NCBI RefSeq assembly: GCF_000934605.2
Contig: NZ_CP010897.2
Coordinates: forward strand, 2,356,001 to 2,420,000
Direction: 5' to 3'
DNA from: Pandoraea vervacti
GTDB lineage: Bacteria; Pseudomonadota; Gammaproteobacteria; Burkholderiales; Burkholderiaceae
DNA length: 64,000 nucleotides
Shown in pieces: positions 17,638-26,167 of the stretch. Under the pieces are notes generated by a model that saw only the letters and a program-made list of their open reading frames with translations, searched no databases and was not told the DNA's origin. Within the stretch, counting starts at the first letter, position 1, and every line of letters starts with the position of its first letter. The position numbers and the translations under genes are program-made.

Positions 17638-18687
17638 TTATTCGCCCTCGACCAGACGGCGAGCTTCGGCGACGTGACCGCGATACGCTTCGAAAATCTT
17701 GCGCAGTGCGTCGTCCATCGACGTGGTCGGCTTCCAATCGAGTTCCTGCATGGTGTTCTCGATCTTCGGCACACGGTTTTGCACGTCCTGATAACCGTTG
17801 CCGTAGTAGGCGCCCGACGACGTTTCGACGAGTTGAACCTTCTTGGCCGTCTCCGCGTATTCCGGGAACTCGCTGGCGAGCTTGAGCATCATGTTGGCCA
17901 GTTCGCGCACCGAGAAGTTGTTCGTCGGGTTGCCGATGTTGTAGATCTTGCCGCTGGCGATGCCGCCCTTGTTATCGATGATGCGCACCAGTGCGTCGAT
18001 GCCGTCGTCGATGTCGGTAAAGGCGCGCTTCTGGTGACCGCCGTCGACCAGACTGATGTTCTCGCCGCGAGCAATGTGGCCGAGGAACTGCGTGACCACG
18101 CGCGACGAGCCTTCCTTCGGCGTGTAGATCGAGTCAAGGCCGGCGCCGATCCAGTTGAACGGACGGAACAGCGAGAAATTCAGGCCTTCCTGCATGCCGT
18201 AGCCCCAGATCACACGATCCATGAGCTGCTTCGAGCAGGCGTAGATCCAGCGCGGCTTGTTGATCGGGCCGTAGATGAGCGGCGAGGCTTCCGGGTCGAA
18301 TTCGGCGTCGGTGCACATGCCGTAGACCTCGGAGGTCGACGGGAACACCAGATGCTTGCCGTATTTGACGGCCGAGCGAACGATCGGCAGGTTCGCTTCG
18401 AAGTCGAGCTCGAACACGCGCAGCGGCGCCTTCACGTAGGTCGCCGGCGTGGCGATGGCGACCAGCGGCAGGATCACGTCGCACTTGCGAATGTGGTACT
18501 CGACCCATTCCTTGTTGATCGTGATGTCGCCTTCGAAGAAGTGCATGCGCTCGTGGTTGACCAGATCGCCGAGGCGATCGGTGAGCATGTCCATGCCATA
18601 AACTTCCCAGTCGGTCGTCTCCAGGATGCGCTTCGACAGATGGTGGCCGATGAACCCGTTGACACCGAGAATCAGGACTTTTTTCAT
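17638..18687 (-). CDS. arnA: ArnA-type UDP-glucuronic acid decarboxylase (separate gene)
   Basis: Oxidatively decarboxylates UDP-glucuronate to UDP-4-keto-arabinose, using NAD+. 349 residues, corresponding to the C-terminal half of E. coli ArnA. Rossmann motif LILGVNGFIGHHLSKRI at the N-terminus, catalytic region FPSTSEVYGMCTD, and INKPRWIYACSKQLMDRVI with the Tyr-x-x-x-Lys pair replaced as in ArnA by YACSK. FRPFNWIGAGLDS is also characteristic. It starts 7 bases after the formyltransferase stop without a clear ribosome site, so translation is probably coupled. Confidence 0.93.
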   Translation of the reverse strand: MKKVLILGVNGFIGHHLSKRILETTDWEVYGMDMLTDRLGDLVNHERMHFFEGDITINKEWVEYHIRKCDVILPLVAIATPATYVKAPLRVFELDFEANLPIVRSAVKYGKHLVFPSTSEVYGMCTDAEFDPEASPLIYGPINKPRWIYACSKQLMDRVIWGYGMQEGLNFSLFRPFNWIGAGLDSIYTPKEGSSRVVTQFLGHIARGENISLVDGGHQKRAFTDIDDGIDALVRIIDNKGGIASGKIYNIGNPTNNFSVRELANMMLKLASEFPEYAETAKKVQLVETSSGAYYGNGYQDVQNRVPKIENTMQELDWKPTTSMDDALRKIFEAYRGHVAEARRLVEGE

Positions 18688-18694
18688 ATTACGG

Positions 18695-19627
18695 TCAGTG
18701 ATTGAGCTGGGAAAACTGTTCCGGCGTGACAGGCTTGCCGTCCAGCATTAGTTCATGAATGACAATGGCATTTCCGTCGCCGCAAATGCCGAGGAGCGCA
18801 TTATCCACTACTTGCAGTCCGCAGGGCAAACCGGGGGGCACGCGCGTGCGCGACAGACGGGCACGCGTGACCACGAAACGACGCTGCGCCACGTCGGTAA
18901 ACGCCCCCGGATAGGGCGGTGCGACGGCGCGGATCAGGTTGTAGACCGCCTGCGCCGGCTGGCTCCAGTCGATGCGGCCGTCCTCGGGTTTGCGTCCACC
19001 GAAATAGCTGCCCGCAGCCAGTTCGTTCGGATGACGCACCGCGTTGCCTGCGATCAGCCCCGGCAGGCCGCGCCAGAGCGTTTGCTCGGCGGCGACCGTC
19101 ACTTTCTCAAATACCTCGCCTGCGGTGTCGTCCGGCAGGATGGGCACCGACGTCTGATCGATGATCGCCCCGGCATCCGGCTTCAGCGCCATTTCGTGCA
19201 GCGTTGCGCCAGTTTCCGTTTCGCCATGCAAAACGGCCCAGTTCACCGGCACGCGGCCGCGATATTTCGGCAGCAGCGAGCCGTGCATGTTGAACGCGCC
19301 TTGCGGCGCGATATCCAGCAGGGCCACCGGAATCATGTGGCGGTAATAGAACGAGAAAATAAAGTCCGGCGCTGCGGCGCGAACGCGTTCGGCCAGCACC
19401 GGATCGGCCGGATCCTCGGGGGTGACGACGGGGATGCCGTGCTCGGCGGCAACGTCGGCGACGCTGCCGAACCAGATGTTCTCGTTCGGATTGTCCCGAT
19501 GCGTTACCACGAGCGCGACCTCGACGCCGCGTGCGAGCAGTACCTGCAGGCAGCGTACGCCAACGTTGTGATACGCGAATACGACGGCCCTGGGGGCTTG
19601 GGCAGCTTGGTTGGCTTGCGTGCTCAT
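18695..19627 (-). CDS. arnA: ArnA-type UDP-4-amino-arabinose formyltransferase (separate gene)
   Basis: Transfers a formyl group from 10-formyl-tetrahydrofolate to UDP-L-Ara4N. 310 residues, corresponding to the N-terminal half of E. coli ArnA. The transformylase active-site Asn and His are in FNMHGSLLPKYRGRVPVNWA, the Asp in LKPDAGAIIDQ. The start overlaps the arnC stop by 4 bases (ATGA). The gene order formyltransferase then decarboxylase is the same as the domain order in fused ArnA. Confidence 0.92.
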   Translation of the reverse strand: MSTQANQAAQAPRAVVFAYHNVGVRCLQVLLARGVEVALVVTHRDNPNENIWFGSVADVAAEHGIPVVTPEDPADPVLAERVRAAAPDFIFSFYYRHMIPVALLDIAPQGAFNMHGSLLPKYRGRVPVNWAVLHGETETGATLHEMALKPDAGAIIDQTSVPILPDDTAGEVFEKVTVAAEQTLWRGLPGLIAGNAVRHPNELAAGSYFGGRKPEDGRIDWSQPAQAVYNLIRAVAPPYPGAFTDVAQRRFVVTRARLSRTRVPPGLPCGLQVVDNALLGICGDGNAIVIHELMLDGKPVTPEQFSQLNH

Positions 19628-20655
19628 GGGGTGTGCGATCCCAATTCGGTGGCGCCGGTGCTCAGCGTGGCGCTATGTGCGGCAGCTTGCACGCCATCTG
19701 CCGTCTTGTCAGCGCGGCCAGCCGATTCTTCGAGTACCGCCTGAACCAGATAACGCGGACGTTGACGCACCTGCTGGTAAATGCGGCCGATGTACTCACC
19801 GAGCAGACCCATGCCGAACAGGATGACGCCGAGCAGACAGAACGTCACGGCAAACAGCGTGAAAACCCCCTGAACTTCCGAGCCGAACAGGAAGCGTCTT
19901 GCCATCAGCACGATGAACAGCACACCCGAGGCCGCCGAGAGCGAAATACCCACGCCCGAGAGCCATTGCAGCGGCACGACGGAAAAGCCGGTGACGAGGT
20001 CGAAATTCAGGCGAATCAGCGCGTAGAGCGAATACTTCGATTCCCCCGCAAAGCGTTCTTCATGCGCGACATCCACTTCCGTCGGATTCTGCGCGAACGT
20101 GTAGGCGAGCGCGGGGATGAACGTATTGATTTCGCGGCACTGGTTCACCGTATCGACGATGTGACGGCTATAGCCGCGCAGCATGCAGCCCTGATCGGTC
20201 ATGCGAATGCGCGTGATGCGCTCGCGCAGTCGATTCATGGCGCGCGACGCGTTGCGCCGGAACCAGGTGTCCTGACGGTTCATGCGCACCGTGCCCACGT
20301 AGTCGTGGCCAGCGGACAGCTGGGCCACGAGCTTGCCGATCTCTTCGGGCGGATTCTGCAGGTCGGCGTCGAGCGTGATGACCCATTCGCCACGGGTATG
20401 CTCGAAGCCCGCGAGAATGGCCATGTGCTGGCCGTAGTTGCCGTTGAACAGCACGACGCGCGTCACATCCGGGCGTGCGCGGTATTGTTCGGCAAGCAGG
20501 GCGGCCGAGCGGTCACGGCTGCCGTCGTTGACGAACACCACTTCGTAGGTCACGCCCAGCTTGTCGAGCGCAGGGTATAGCCGGGCGAAAAGTGCGCCGA
20601 GGCCCGCCTCCTCGTTATAAACCGGGATGACGACGGAGAGTTGTGGTCGATTCAT
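19624..20655 (-). CDS. arnC: Undecaprenyl-phosphate 4-deoxy-4-formamido-L-arabinose transferase ArnC
   Basis: Moves Ara4FN from UDP to undecaprenyl phosphate at the cytoplasmic face of the inner membrane. 343 residues. GT2 domain: LSVVIPVYNEEAGL, FVNDGSRDRS and the DADLQNPPEEI metal motif. Two C-terminal membrane segments (about residues 235-260 and 270-295) precede a 45-residue Ala/Thr-rich tail. It overlaps the arnB stop and the next gene by 4 bases each. Confidence 0.93.
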   Translation of the reverse strand: MNRPQLSVVIPVYNEEAGLGALFARLYPALDKLGVTYEVVFVNDGSRDRSAALLAEQYRARPDVTRVVLFNGNYGQHMAILAGFEHTRGEWVITLDADLQNPPEEIGKLVAQLSAGHDYVGTVRMNRQDTWFRRNASRAMNRLRERITRIRMTDQGCMLRGYSRHIVDTVNQCREINTFIPALAYTFAQNPTEVDVAHEERFAGESKYSLYALIRLNFDLVTGFSVVPLQWLSGVGISLSAASGVLFIVLMARRFLFGSEVQGVFTLFAVTFCLLGVILFGMGLLGEYIGRIYQQVRQRPRYLVQAVLEESAGRADKTADGVQAAAHSATLSTGATELGSHTP

Positions 20656-21818
20656 TTTTGGTGATCAGCGCAAATGGCGTTTACGGCTTCGCAGACGCGC
20701 GCAACGTCGGCATCCGTCATGGCGGGGAACAGCGGCAGCGTCAGGATGGCGCGGCCCAGGCGTTCCGTCAGCGGGAACTGGCCTTCCTTGAAGCCCAGCG
20801 CACGGTACATTGTAAACAGGTGGATCGCGGGGTAGTGGACACCGCTGCCGATGCCGCGCGCCTTCAGTTGCTCCATGAAGCCTGCGCGGTCGATGGTCAG
20901 ACGCTCCAGCGGCAATTCGATCTGAAACATGTGCCAGTTCGAATTGGTGAAATCGGCATGCGGCAGCCCGACCCCCAGCTTGACGGCCGCGCCGCCCGCG
21001 AGCGTGTCGAAGTACAGGCGCGCGAGCTCGGTGCGGCGGCGGTTGAATTCCGCCAGGTGCGGCATCTGGCCCAGCCCGACGCGCGCGGCCACGTCCGTCA
21101 GGTTGTACTTGCCGCCGAGCACGTCGACGTCCATGCCGTCGAGCCCGAACCGCGTCACGCCTTGCAGACGATACTTCTCGGCCAGCCGCGCTTCTTCATC
21201 GGTATTGAATACCAGCGCGCCGCCTTCGATGGACGTCAGGTTCTTGTTCGGATGAAAGCTGAACGACACGAGGTCGCCGAACGAACCGATACGTTTGCCT
21301 TTCCAGCTCGAACCCATGGCCTGTGCCGCATCTTCGACCACGCGCAGATTGTGACGGCGCGCAATGTCGTACAGACGGTCCATATCGACCGGCAGACCGG
21401 CGAGATAGACCGGGATGATGGCCTTGGTCTTCGGCGTGATCGCTTTTTCCAGCAAGTCGAGATCGATATTGCGCGTGGCGGGATCGACGTCGACGAACAC
21501 CGGCGTGGCGCCCACTTCCAGAATGACGTTGGACGTTGCGACCCACGACAGCGGCGTCGTGATGACTTCGTCGCCGCCTTGCACGCCGGCGATACGCAGG
21601 CCGATCTCCAGCGTCGCCGTGCCCGAATTGAACACGCGTACGGGACGGCCGCCGAAATATTCGGACAGGGCCTTCTCAAAAGCCTGGACTTGCGGACCCG
21701 AGGTAATCCAGCCCGAGCGCAGCACGTCCGACACGCCGGCGATGGTGGCGTCGTCGATGGTCGGCCGCGTGAACGGGATGAACGGTTGATTCGGTTGGGA
21801 GGTTGCCGAGTCGCTCAT
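20652..21818 (-). CDS. arnB: UDP-4-amino-4-deoxy-L-arabinose aminotransferase ArnB
   Basis: PLP enzyme that aminates UDP-4-keto-arabinose with glutamate. 388 residues, DegT/DnrJ/EryC1 fold. NSGTATLEIGLRIAG and SWVATSNVILEVGATPVF are family signatures; the Schiff-base Lys is in SFHPNKNLTSIEGG. A 12-residue N-terminal extension precedes FIPFTRPTI. First of four tightly overlapping genes (arnB, arnC and the two ArnA halves). Confidence 0.93.
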   Translation of the reverse strand: MSDSATSQPNQPFIPFTRPTIDDATIAGVSDVLRSGWITSGPQVQAFEKALSEYFGGRPVRVFNSGTATLEIGLRIAGVQGGDEVITTPLSWVATSNVILEVGATPVFVDVDPATRNIDLDLLEKAITPKTKAIIPVYLAGLPVDMDRLYDIARRHNLRVVEDAAQAMGSSWKGKRIGSFGDLVSFSFHPNKNLTSIEGGALVFNTDEEARLAEKYRLQGVTRFGLDGMDVDVLGGKYNLTDVAARVGLGQMPHLAEFNRRRTELARLYFDTLAGGAAVKLGVGLPHADFTNSNWHMFQIELPLERLTIDRAGFMEQLKARGIGSGVHYPAIHLFTMYRALGFKEGQFPLTERLGRAILTLPLFPAMTDADVARVCEAVNAICADHQK

Positions 21819-21967
21819 GATGTATGACTAAGCCTCAAAGTAGCTCAAAGATGCAGGGCAAACGCGCCGGCTTGCACGCCCGTGGCCCGGATGCCCCACA
21901 GTGCCGAAGGCTTTCCGGGGCGGCCACGGCGAAAGCCGCGCGTTCTGCGATTGCGTCGGGCGCAGCC

Positions 21968-22339
21968 TTAGCTGCGCGCCAGAATATAAACACCCACCAG
22001 AATGATGCCGATGGCGACCATACGTTGCATCGACAGCGTCTCGCCGAACAGGTACCAGGCGGCGAACGCATTCACCACGTAGCCCAGCGACAGCATCGGA
22101 TAGGCGATCGACACTTCCACGCGCGAGAGCGCCAGAATCCAGACAACCACGCTGATGGCATAGCAGACGAGCCCGCCCATGATCGGTACCTGCGTGGCCA
22201 GCTTGATGCCGATCGGCACGATGTTGGCGCGCGTGAACTCCAGTGCGCCAATCGCGTTGGCGCCAGCTTTGAGCAACAACTGGGCGCATGCGTTGAGCAG
22301 CACGCCCGTGAGAATAAGGGAAAACGTGGCGAGATTCAT
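21968..22339 (-). CDS. SMR/EamA-type small membrane transporter, ArnE/ArnF-like
   Basis: 123-residue protein with four predicted membrane helices (about 2-22, 38-62, 68-90, 98-121). By position and family it is the probable flippase that moves undecaprenyl-phosphate-Ara4N to the periplasmic face. E. coli uses two such proteins, ArnE and ArnF; only one gene is seen here. LLKAGANAIGA and SLGYVVNAFAAWYLFGE fit the SMR/DMT fold. A 149-bp spacer without a gene separates it from arnB. Confidence 0.75.
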   Translation of the reverse strand: MNLATFSLILTGVLLNACAQLLLKAGANAIGALEFTRANIVPIGIKLATQVPIMGGLVCYAISVVVWILALSRVEVSIAYPMLSLGYVVNAFAAWYLFGETLSMQRMVAIGIILVGVYILARS

Positions 22340-22406
22340 GGAACGTTTGTGAACGTTTGTGAATAATTATGGATACCGCAAAAGGGCTCGGAAAGTCCCG
22401 AGCGCG

Positions 22407-24248
22407 CTATTTTACGTTGTCTTCGGGCAGCGGTTTCGAGATCACGACCCGACGGACATCGCGCGCGATGATGCGCATCGGCAAATGCACCGCCTCAAGC
22501 TGTCTGAACGTATCGGGATCGACCAGCGCCAGCGCCTTCGGATCGGCCCGCCAGCGTGCATAGAAGTCTTCGAGCGTGGGCAGCCACTTTTGCGGCTCCT
22601 GCTTCGCGCCGAATTCCAGCTCGTCCGGGTGCTGCACCATGATCATGGACTGCCCGAGGTAGTAGGGCATGGTGTGATCGAGCACGTTCACGGAATAGAA
22701 CGGCACGTTCGGCCCGAGTCGCTGCATTTCCGCCTTGACGGCCGGCACCAGCAGCACGCCCGTGCTCTGGCGGCCGAACACCTCATGGCCCATGCCGCCG
22801 ATGGTCACGAGCAGCAACATGCCGCCGGCGAAGGTCAGCAAGGCGCGGCGCGCACTGTGACGGGCGAGGCGCCACGCGACGAGCGTGCCGATCAATCCGG
22901 CGCCGAGCGCGAAGTAAAGCCACACCTGAAACGCCTTGTACAACTCGTTCGGATTGCGCACGCTGCCGGCGCGTCCGGCAAAGAGGGCGACCATCACGAG
23001 CGCAGCGATCAGGAACACCGCGTAGCCGGCCATGTGCACGCGCACGGTGTCGCGACGCAATTGCGCGAGATACAGGCCGAACAGCAACGCCATGGCCGGC
23101 GCGATCGGCAGCAGATACGAAATCAGCTTCGAGTGCGATGCGCTGAAGAAAACGAAGATGAACACGGACCATACCCACAGCATGACGGCGGGCGCGAAAC
23201 CGTTGGGTTGCCGCGGCATGCGCAGCGTGGCGCGCACGGTGCCCGGCAAGACCGACAGCCAGGGCAGAAAGCCGACGAGGAACACGGGCACGAAGTACCA
23301 CGGCGCGCCGTCGCGGTTATGGCCTTCCATCGCGAAACGGCGGAAGTGCTCGTTGATGAAGAAGAAGTCGAAGAACTCCGGGTTGCGCATCTGAACGAGC
23401 ACGAACCACGGGGTGGCGATCGCGAAGAAGACGATCAGGCCGCTGCCCAGATACAGCCGACGCCACAACGCCCAGTCACGGGTGATGACCGTGTAGAGCA
23501 CGAGCACGGCGCCCGGCAGCACAATGCCGACGAGCCCCTTGCTCAGCACGGCAAGCGCCATCGCCGCCCAGCACAGCCACATCCAGCCGCGCACGGCGCC
23601 GCGCGCTAGTCCGGGCCGTTGCGCGAGTAGCAGCGCGCACAGCGACAGTCCCATGAAGAACGACAGCCCCATGTCGAGCACGTTGAAGTGCCCAAGCAGC
23701 GACCACAGCGGTGCGGCAGCCAGCGCGGCCGCGGCAAACAGGCCCACGCGGGCGTTGAACACGCGGCGAGCGGTGAAGCCGACTGCCAGCACGCCTGCGA
23801 ACCCGGTCAGTGCGGTCCAGAGTCGCGCCTGCCATTCGCCAAGCCCGAACGCGGCGAACGTCAATGCATTCATCCACGTTTGCAGCGGCGGCTTTTCGAA
23901 GTACTTGTAGCCGTTGTAGCGTGGCGTGATCCAGTCGCCGGTCGTCCACATCTCACGTGCCATCTCGGCGTAACGGCCTTCGTCGCTCGAAATCAGATGA
24001 CGATAATCGAGCACCCCGAACCATACGAGCGCGAATGCGATGAGCAACAGCCAGAACGCGGCAGGTGACAGCGGGTAGGCGGCGTCGCCCGGCAGCGCGG
24101 GCGGCGGTGCGGCGGTGGTGGCCAAAGGTGACGGCGTAGGCAGGGTGGCGGGTGTGGTGGATGTGGTGGATGTGGTGGATGTGGTCAGCGAAGTCGCGTT
24201 AAGCGGCTCGGCCGCCGACGGACCGGAAGCGAGCGGGCGGCGGCTCAC
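22407..24248 (-). CDS. arnT: Undecaprenyl phosphate-alpha-L-Ara4N transferase ArnT
   Basis: GT83 integral-membrane transferase that places Ara4N on lipid A phosphates on the periplasmic side, lowering the binding of polymyxin and other cationic peptides. 613 residues with about a dozen membrane segments. The active-site loop SSDEGRYAEMAREM and the KYFEKPPLQTWMNAL motif are diagnostic. The N-terminal 58 residues are an unusual Ser/Thr/Pro-rich extension encoded by a 9-bp repeat. It starts at GTG, overlapping the upstream stop by 4 bases. Periplasmic C-terminal domain is present. Confidence 0.93.
   Translation of the reverse strand: MSRRPLASGPSAAEPLNATSLTTSTTSTTSTTPATLPTPSPLATTAAPPPALPGDAAYPLSPAAFWLLLIAFALVWFGVLDYRHLISSDEGRYAEMAREMWTTGDWITPRYNGYKYFEKPPLQTWMNALTFAAFGLGEWQARLWTALTGFAGVLAVGFTARRVFNARVGLFAAAALAAAPLWSLLGHFNVLDMGLSFFMGLSLCALLLAQRPGLARGAVRGWMWLCWAAMALAVLSKGLVGIVLPGAVLVLYTVITRDWALWRRLYLGSGLIVFFAIATPWFVLVQMRNPEFFDFFFINEHFRRFAMEGHNRDGAPWYFVPVFLVGFLPWLSVLPGTVRATLRMPRQPNGFAPAVMLWVWSVFIFVFFSASHSKLISYLLPIAPAMALLFGLYLAQLRRDTVRVHMAGYAVFLIAALVMVALFAGRAGSVRNPNELYKAFQVWLYFALGAGLIGTLVAWRLARHSARRALLTFAGGMLLLVTIGGMGHEVFGRQSTGVLLVPAVKAEMQRLGPNVPFYSVNVLDHTMPYYLGQSMIMVQHPDELEFGAKQEPQKWLPTLEDFYARWRADPKALALVDPDTFRQLEAVHLPMRIIARDVRRVVISKPLPEDNVK
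24153..24185. repeat. 9-bp tandem repeat, 3.7 copies, in the arnT N-terminus
   Basis: Unit TGTGGTGGA on the plus strand, exact in three full copies plus six bases. On the coding strand it encodes Ser-Thr-Thr repeats. The unit is a multiple of three, so copy changes keep the frame. Confidence 0.9.
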
Positions 24249-24634
24249 TCAGCCGTCCCGGTTTCGATGAGCAGGGCGAGCACGACGCGGCGTCCTTCGC
24301 TCATCAGAATGTTGTACGTACGGCAAGCCGCCTGCGTATCCATGGAGTCGACGCCAACGCGCTGGCTGGTGAGCGCTGTGGTCAGGCGGGGGTGCGCAAA
24401 GCGCAGGCGCGCGCCGCTGCCGAAGATGACGACCTCGGGTTCGCGGGCACGGAGCATGTCGAAATGCGAGTTGTCGAGGGCGTCGAAGCGCGATACCGGC
24501 CAGGGCGAAATCTCGCCCTCGGGCGAAATGATCACGCTATGGTCGTAACGAACCTTGTTGACCTCGACATAGCCCGAGCCGTAGCCGGTGACCGTGTTCA
24601 ATGCCGCTTGCGACGGGTCTTGATGCAGTTTCAC
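24245..24634 (-). CDS. Mth938-domain (DUF498) protein
   Basis: 129-residue protein of the Mth938/NDUFAF3-like family (DUF498/598), biochemical role unknown in bacteria. Family features seen: GYGSGYVEVNKVRYDHSVII, then VVIFGSGARLRFAHP and GVDSMDTQAACRTYNIL. It starts at GTG with no good ribosome site and overlaps the arnT start by 4 bases, so the two are translationally coupled. It would be the first gene of the Arn transcript. A link to lipid A modification is only positional. Confidence 0.8.
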   Translation of the reverse strand: MKLHQDPSQAALNTVTGYGSGYVEVNKVRYDHSVIISPEGEISPWPVSRFDALDNSHFDMLRAREPEVVIFGSGARLRFAHPRLTTALTSQRVGVDSMDTQAACRTYNILMSEGRRVVLALLIETGTAE

Positions 24635-24651
24635 TTTCGGAGATTCCCTAC

Positions 24652-24681
24652 CCAGTGGTTAGCCAGTGGTTAGCCAGTGGT
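24652..24681. repeat. 11-bp tandem repeat, 2.7 copies, before the Arn transcript
   Basis: CCAGTGGTTAG at 24652-24662 and 24663-24673, then CCAGTGGT. It sits 17 bases upstream of the GTG of the Mth938 gene, within its leader or promoter. Confidence 0.9.
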
Positions 24682-24903
24682 GGCTGAGCGTCGACAGATC
24701 GTGACGGATAACGGGCCGGCATCTTGCCTTGCGTGTCGCAAACCGTCAATGATGCATTGCCGAACTCTGTCATAATTGGCTAAATTATAGCTTTTTGCCG
24801 TACGCAGCACGGCAAAACCGTTGCAGCGCGGCATTTTTCACGTCGTCCCGCCTGTTACCGGCCCGTCCGGACCCCTGCGCCGCCCGTCAAGACCACAATC
24901 GCC

Positions 24904-26130
24904 GTGAAACCGATCCTCAAATCGCAGAAATTGCAGAATGTCTGCTACGACATTCGTGGGCCCGTGCTCGAACATGCCAAGCGCATGGAAGACGAAGGTC
25001 ATCGCATCATCAAGCTCAACATCGGCAATCTGGCGCCGTTCGGTTTCGAGCCGCCTGACGAGATCGTTCAGGACATGATCCGCAATCTGCCGAACTCGGC
25101 CGGTTATTCGGATTCGCGGGGTGTGTTCGCGGCGCGCAAGGCGATCATGCATTACTGTCAGCAAAAGCACATCAACGACGTGCAACTTGATGACATCTAT
25201 CTCGGCAACGGCGCGTCCGAGTTGATCGTGATGGCGATGCAGGCACTGCTCAACGATGGCGACGAAGTGCTGGTTCCGGCGCCCGACTACCCGCTCTGGA
25301 CCGCTGCGGTCAGCCTCTCGGGCGGCACGCCGGTGCATTATGTGTGCGACGAGCAGGCCGACTGGCAACCGGATCTGGCCGATATCCGCAAGAAGATCAC
25401 GCCGAACACGCGCGCGATCGTCGTCATCAACCCGAACAACCCGACGGGCGCCCTGTACTCGGACGAACTGCTCAAGGACATCGTGGCGCTCGCCCGCGAG
25501 CACAAACTCATCATTTACGCCGACGAGATCTACGACAAGATCGTGTACGACGGCGAAGTGCATACCTCGATCGGGTCGCTTTCCGAAGACGTTCTCACGA
25601 TTACCTTCAACGGCCTGTCCAAGAGCTACCGCGCGTGTGGTTACCGCGCGGGCTGGATGGTCGTGTCGGGCGACAAGCGCCATGCGCGCGACTATATCGA
25701 AGGGCTCAACATCCTCGCATCGATGCGTCTGTGCCCCAACGTGCCGGGGCAGTACGCCATTCAGACCGCGCTGGGCGGCTATCAGAGCATCAAGGACCTG
25801 ATCGTGCCGGGCGGCCGGCTGTACGAGCAGCGCGAACTCGCGCACCGCATGCTCACCGACATTCCCGGTGTGACGTGCGTGAAGCCGAAGGCGGCGCTGT
25901 ACCTGTTCCCGCGTCTGGATCCGGCGGTGTACCCCATCGCCAACGATCAGGACTTCATTCTCCAGTTGCTGCTCGAAGAGAAGGTCCTGCTGGTGCAGGG
26001 CAGTGGCTTCAACTGGATGCATCCCGACCATTTCCGCGTAGTGTTCCTGCCTCACGAGGGCGACCTGGAAGACGCCATCAGCCGCATTGCCCGCTTCCTT
26101 GACGGTTATCGCCGTCGCCACGGCAAGTGA
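24904..26130 (+). CDS. alaA: Alanine-synthesising aminotransferase, AlaA type
   Basis: Class I PLP aminotransferase that makes alanine from pyruvate and glutamate. 408 residues. KSQKLQNVCYDIRGPVLEHA and GYSDSRGVFAARKAIMHY closely follow E. coli AlaA. The PLP Lys is in FNGLSKSYRACGYR; NPNNPTGALYS and DEIYDKIVYD are also present. Starts at GTG. The 269 bp upstream, shared with the divergent Arn cluster, carry AT-rich promoter-like sequence around 24770-24795. First gene of a rightward run with hom and thrC. Confidence 0.9.
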   Translation: MKPILKSQKLQNVCYDIRGPVLEHAKRMEDEGHRIIKLNIGNLAPFGFEPPDEIVQDMIRNLPNSAGYSDSRGVFAARKAIMHYCQQKHINDVQLDDIYLGNGASELIVMAMQALLNDGDEVLVPAPDYPLWTAAVSLSGGTPVHYVCDEQADWQPDLADIRKKITPNTRAIVVINPNNPTGALYSDELLKDIVALAREHKLIIYADEIYDKIVYDGEVHTSIGSLSEDVLTITFNGLSKSYRACGYRAGWMVVSGDKRHARDYIEGLNILASMRLCPNVPGQYAIQTALGGYQSIKDLIVPGGRLYEQRELAHRMLTDIPGVTCVKPKAALYLFPRLDPAVYPIANDQDFILQLLLEEKVLLVQGSGFNWMHPDHFRVVFLPHEGDLEDAISRIARFLDGYRRRHGK

Positions 26131-26167
26131 TGCGCGCCAACCGATTTCGACTTTTGAGTAAAACTGC

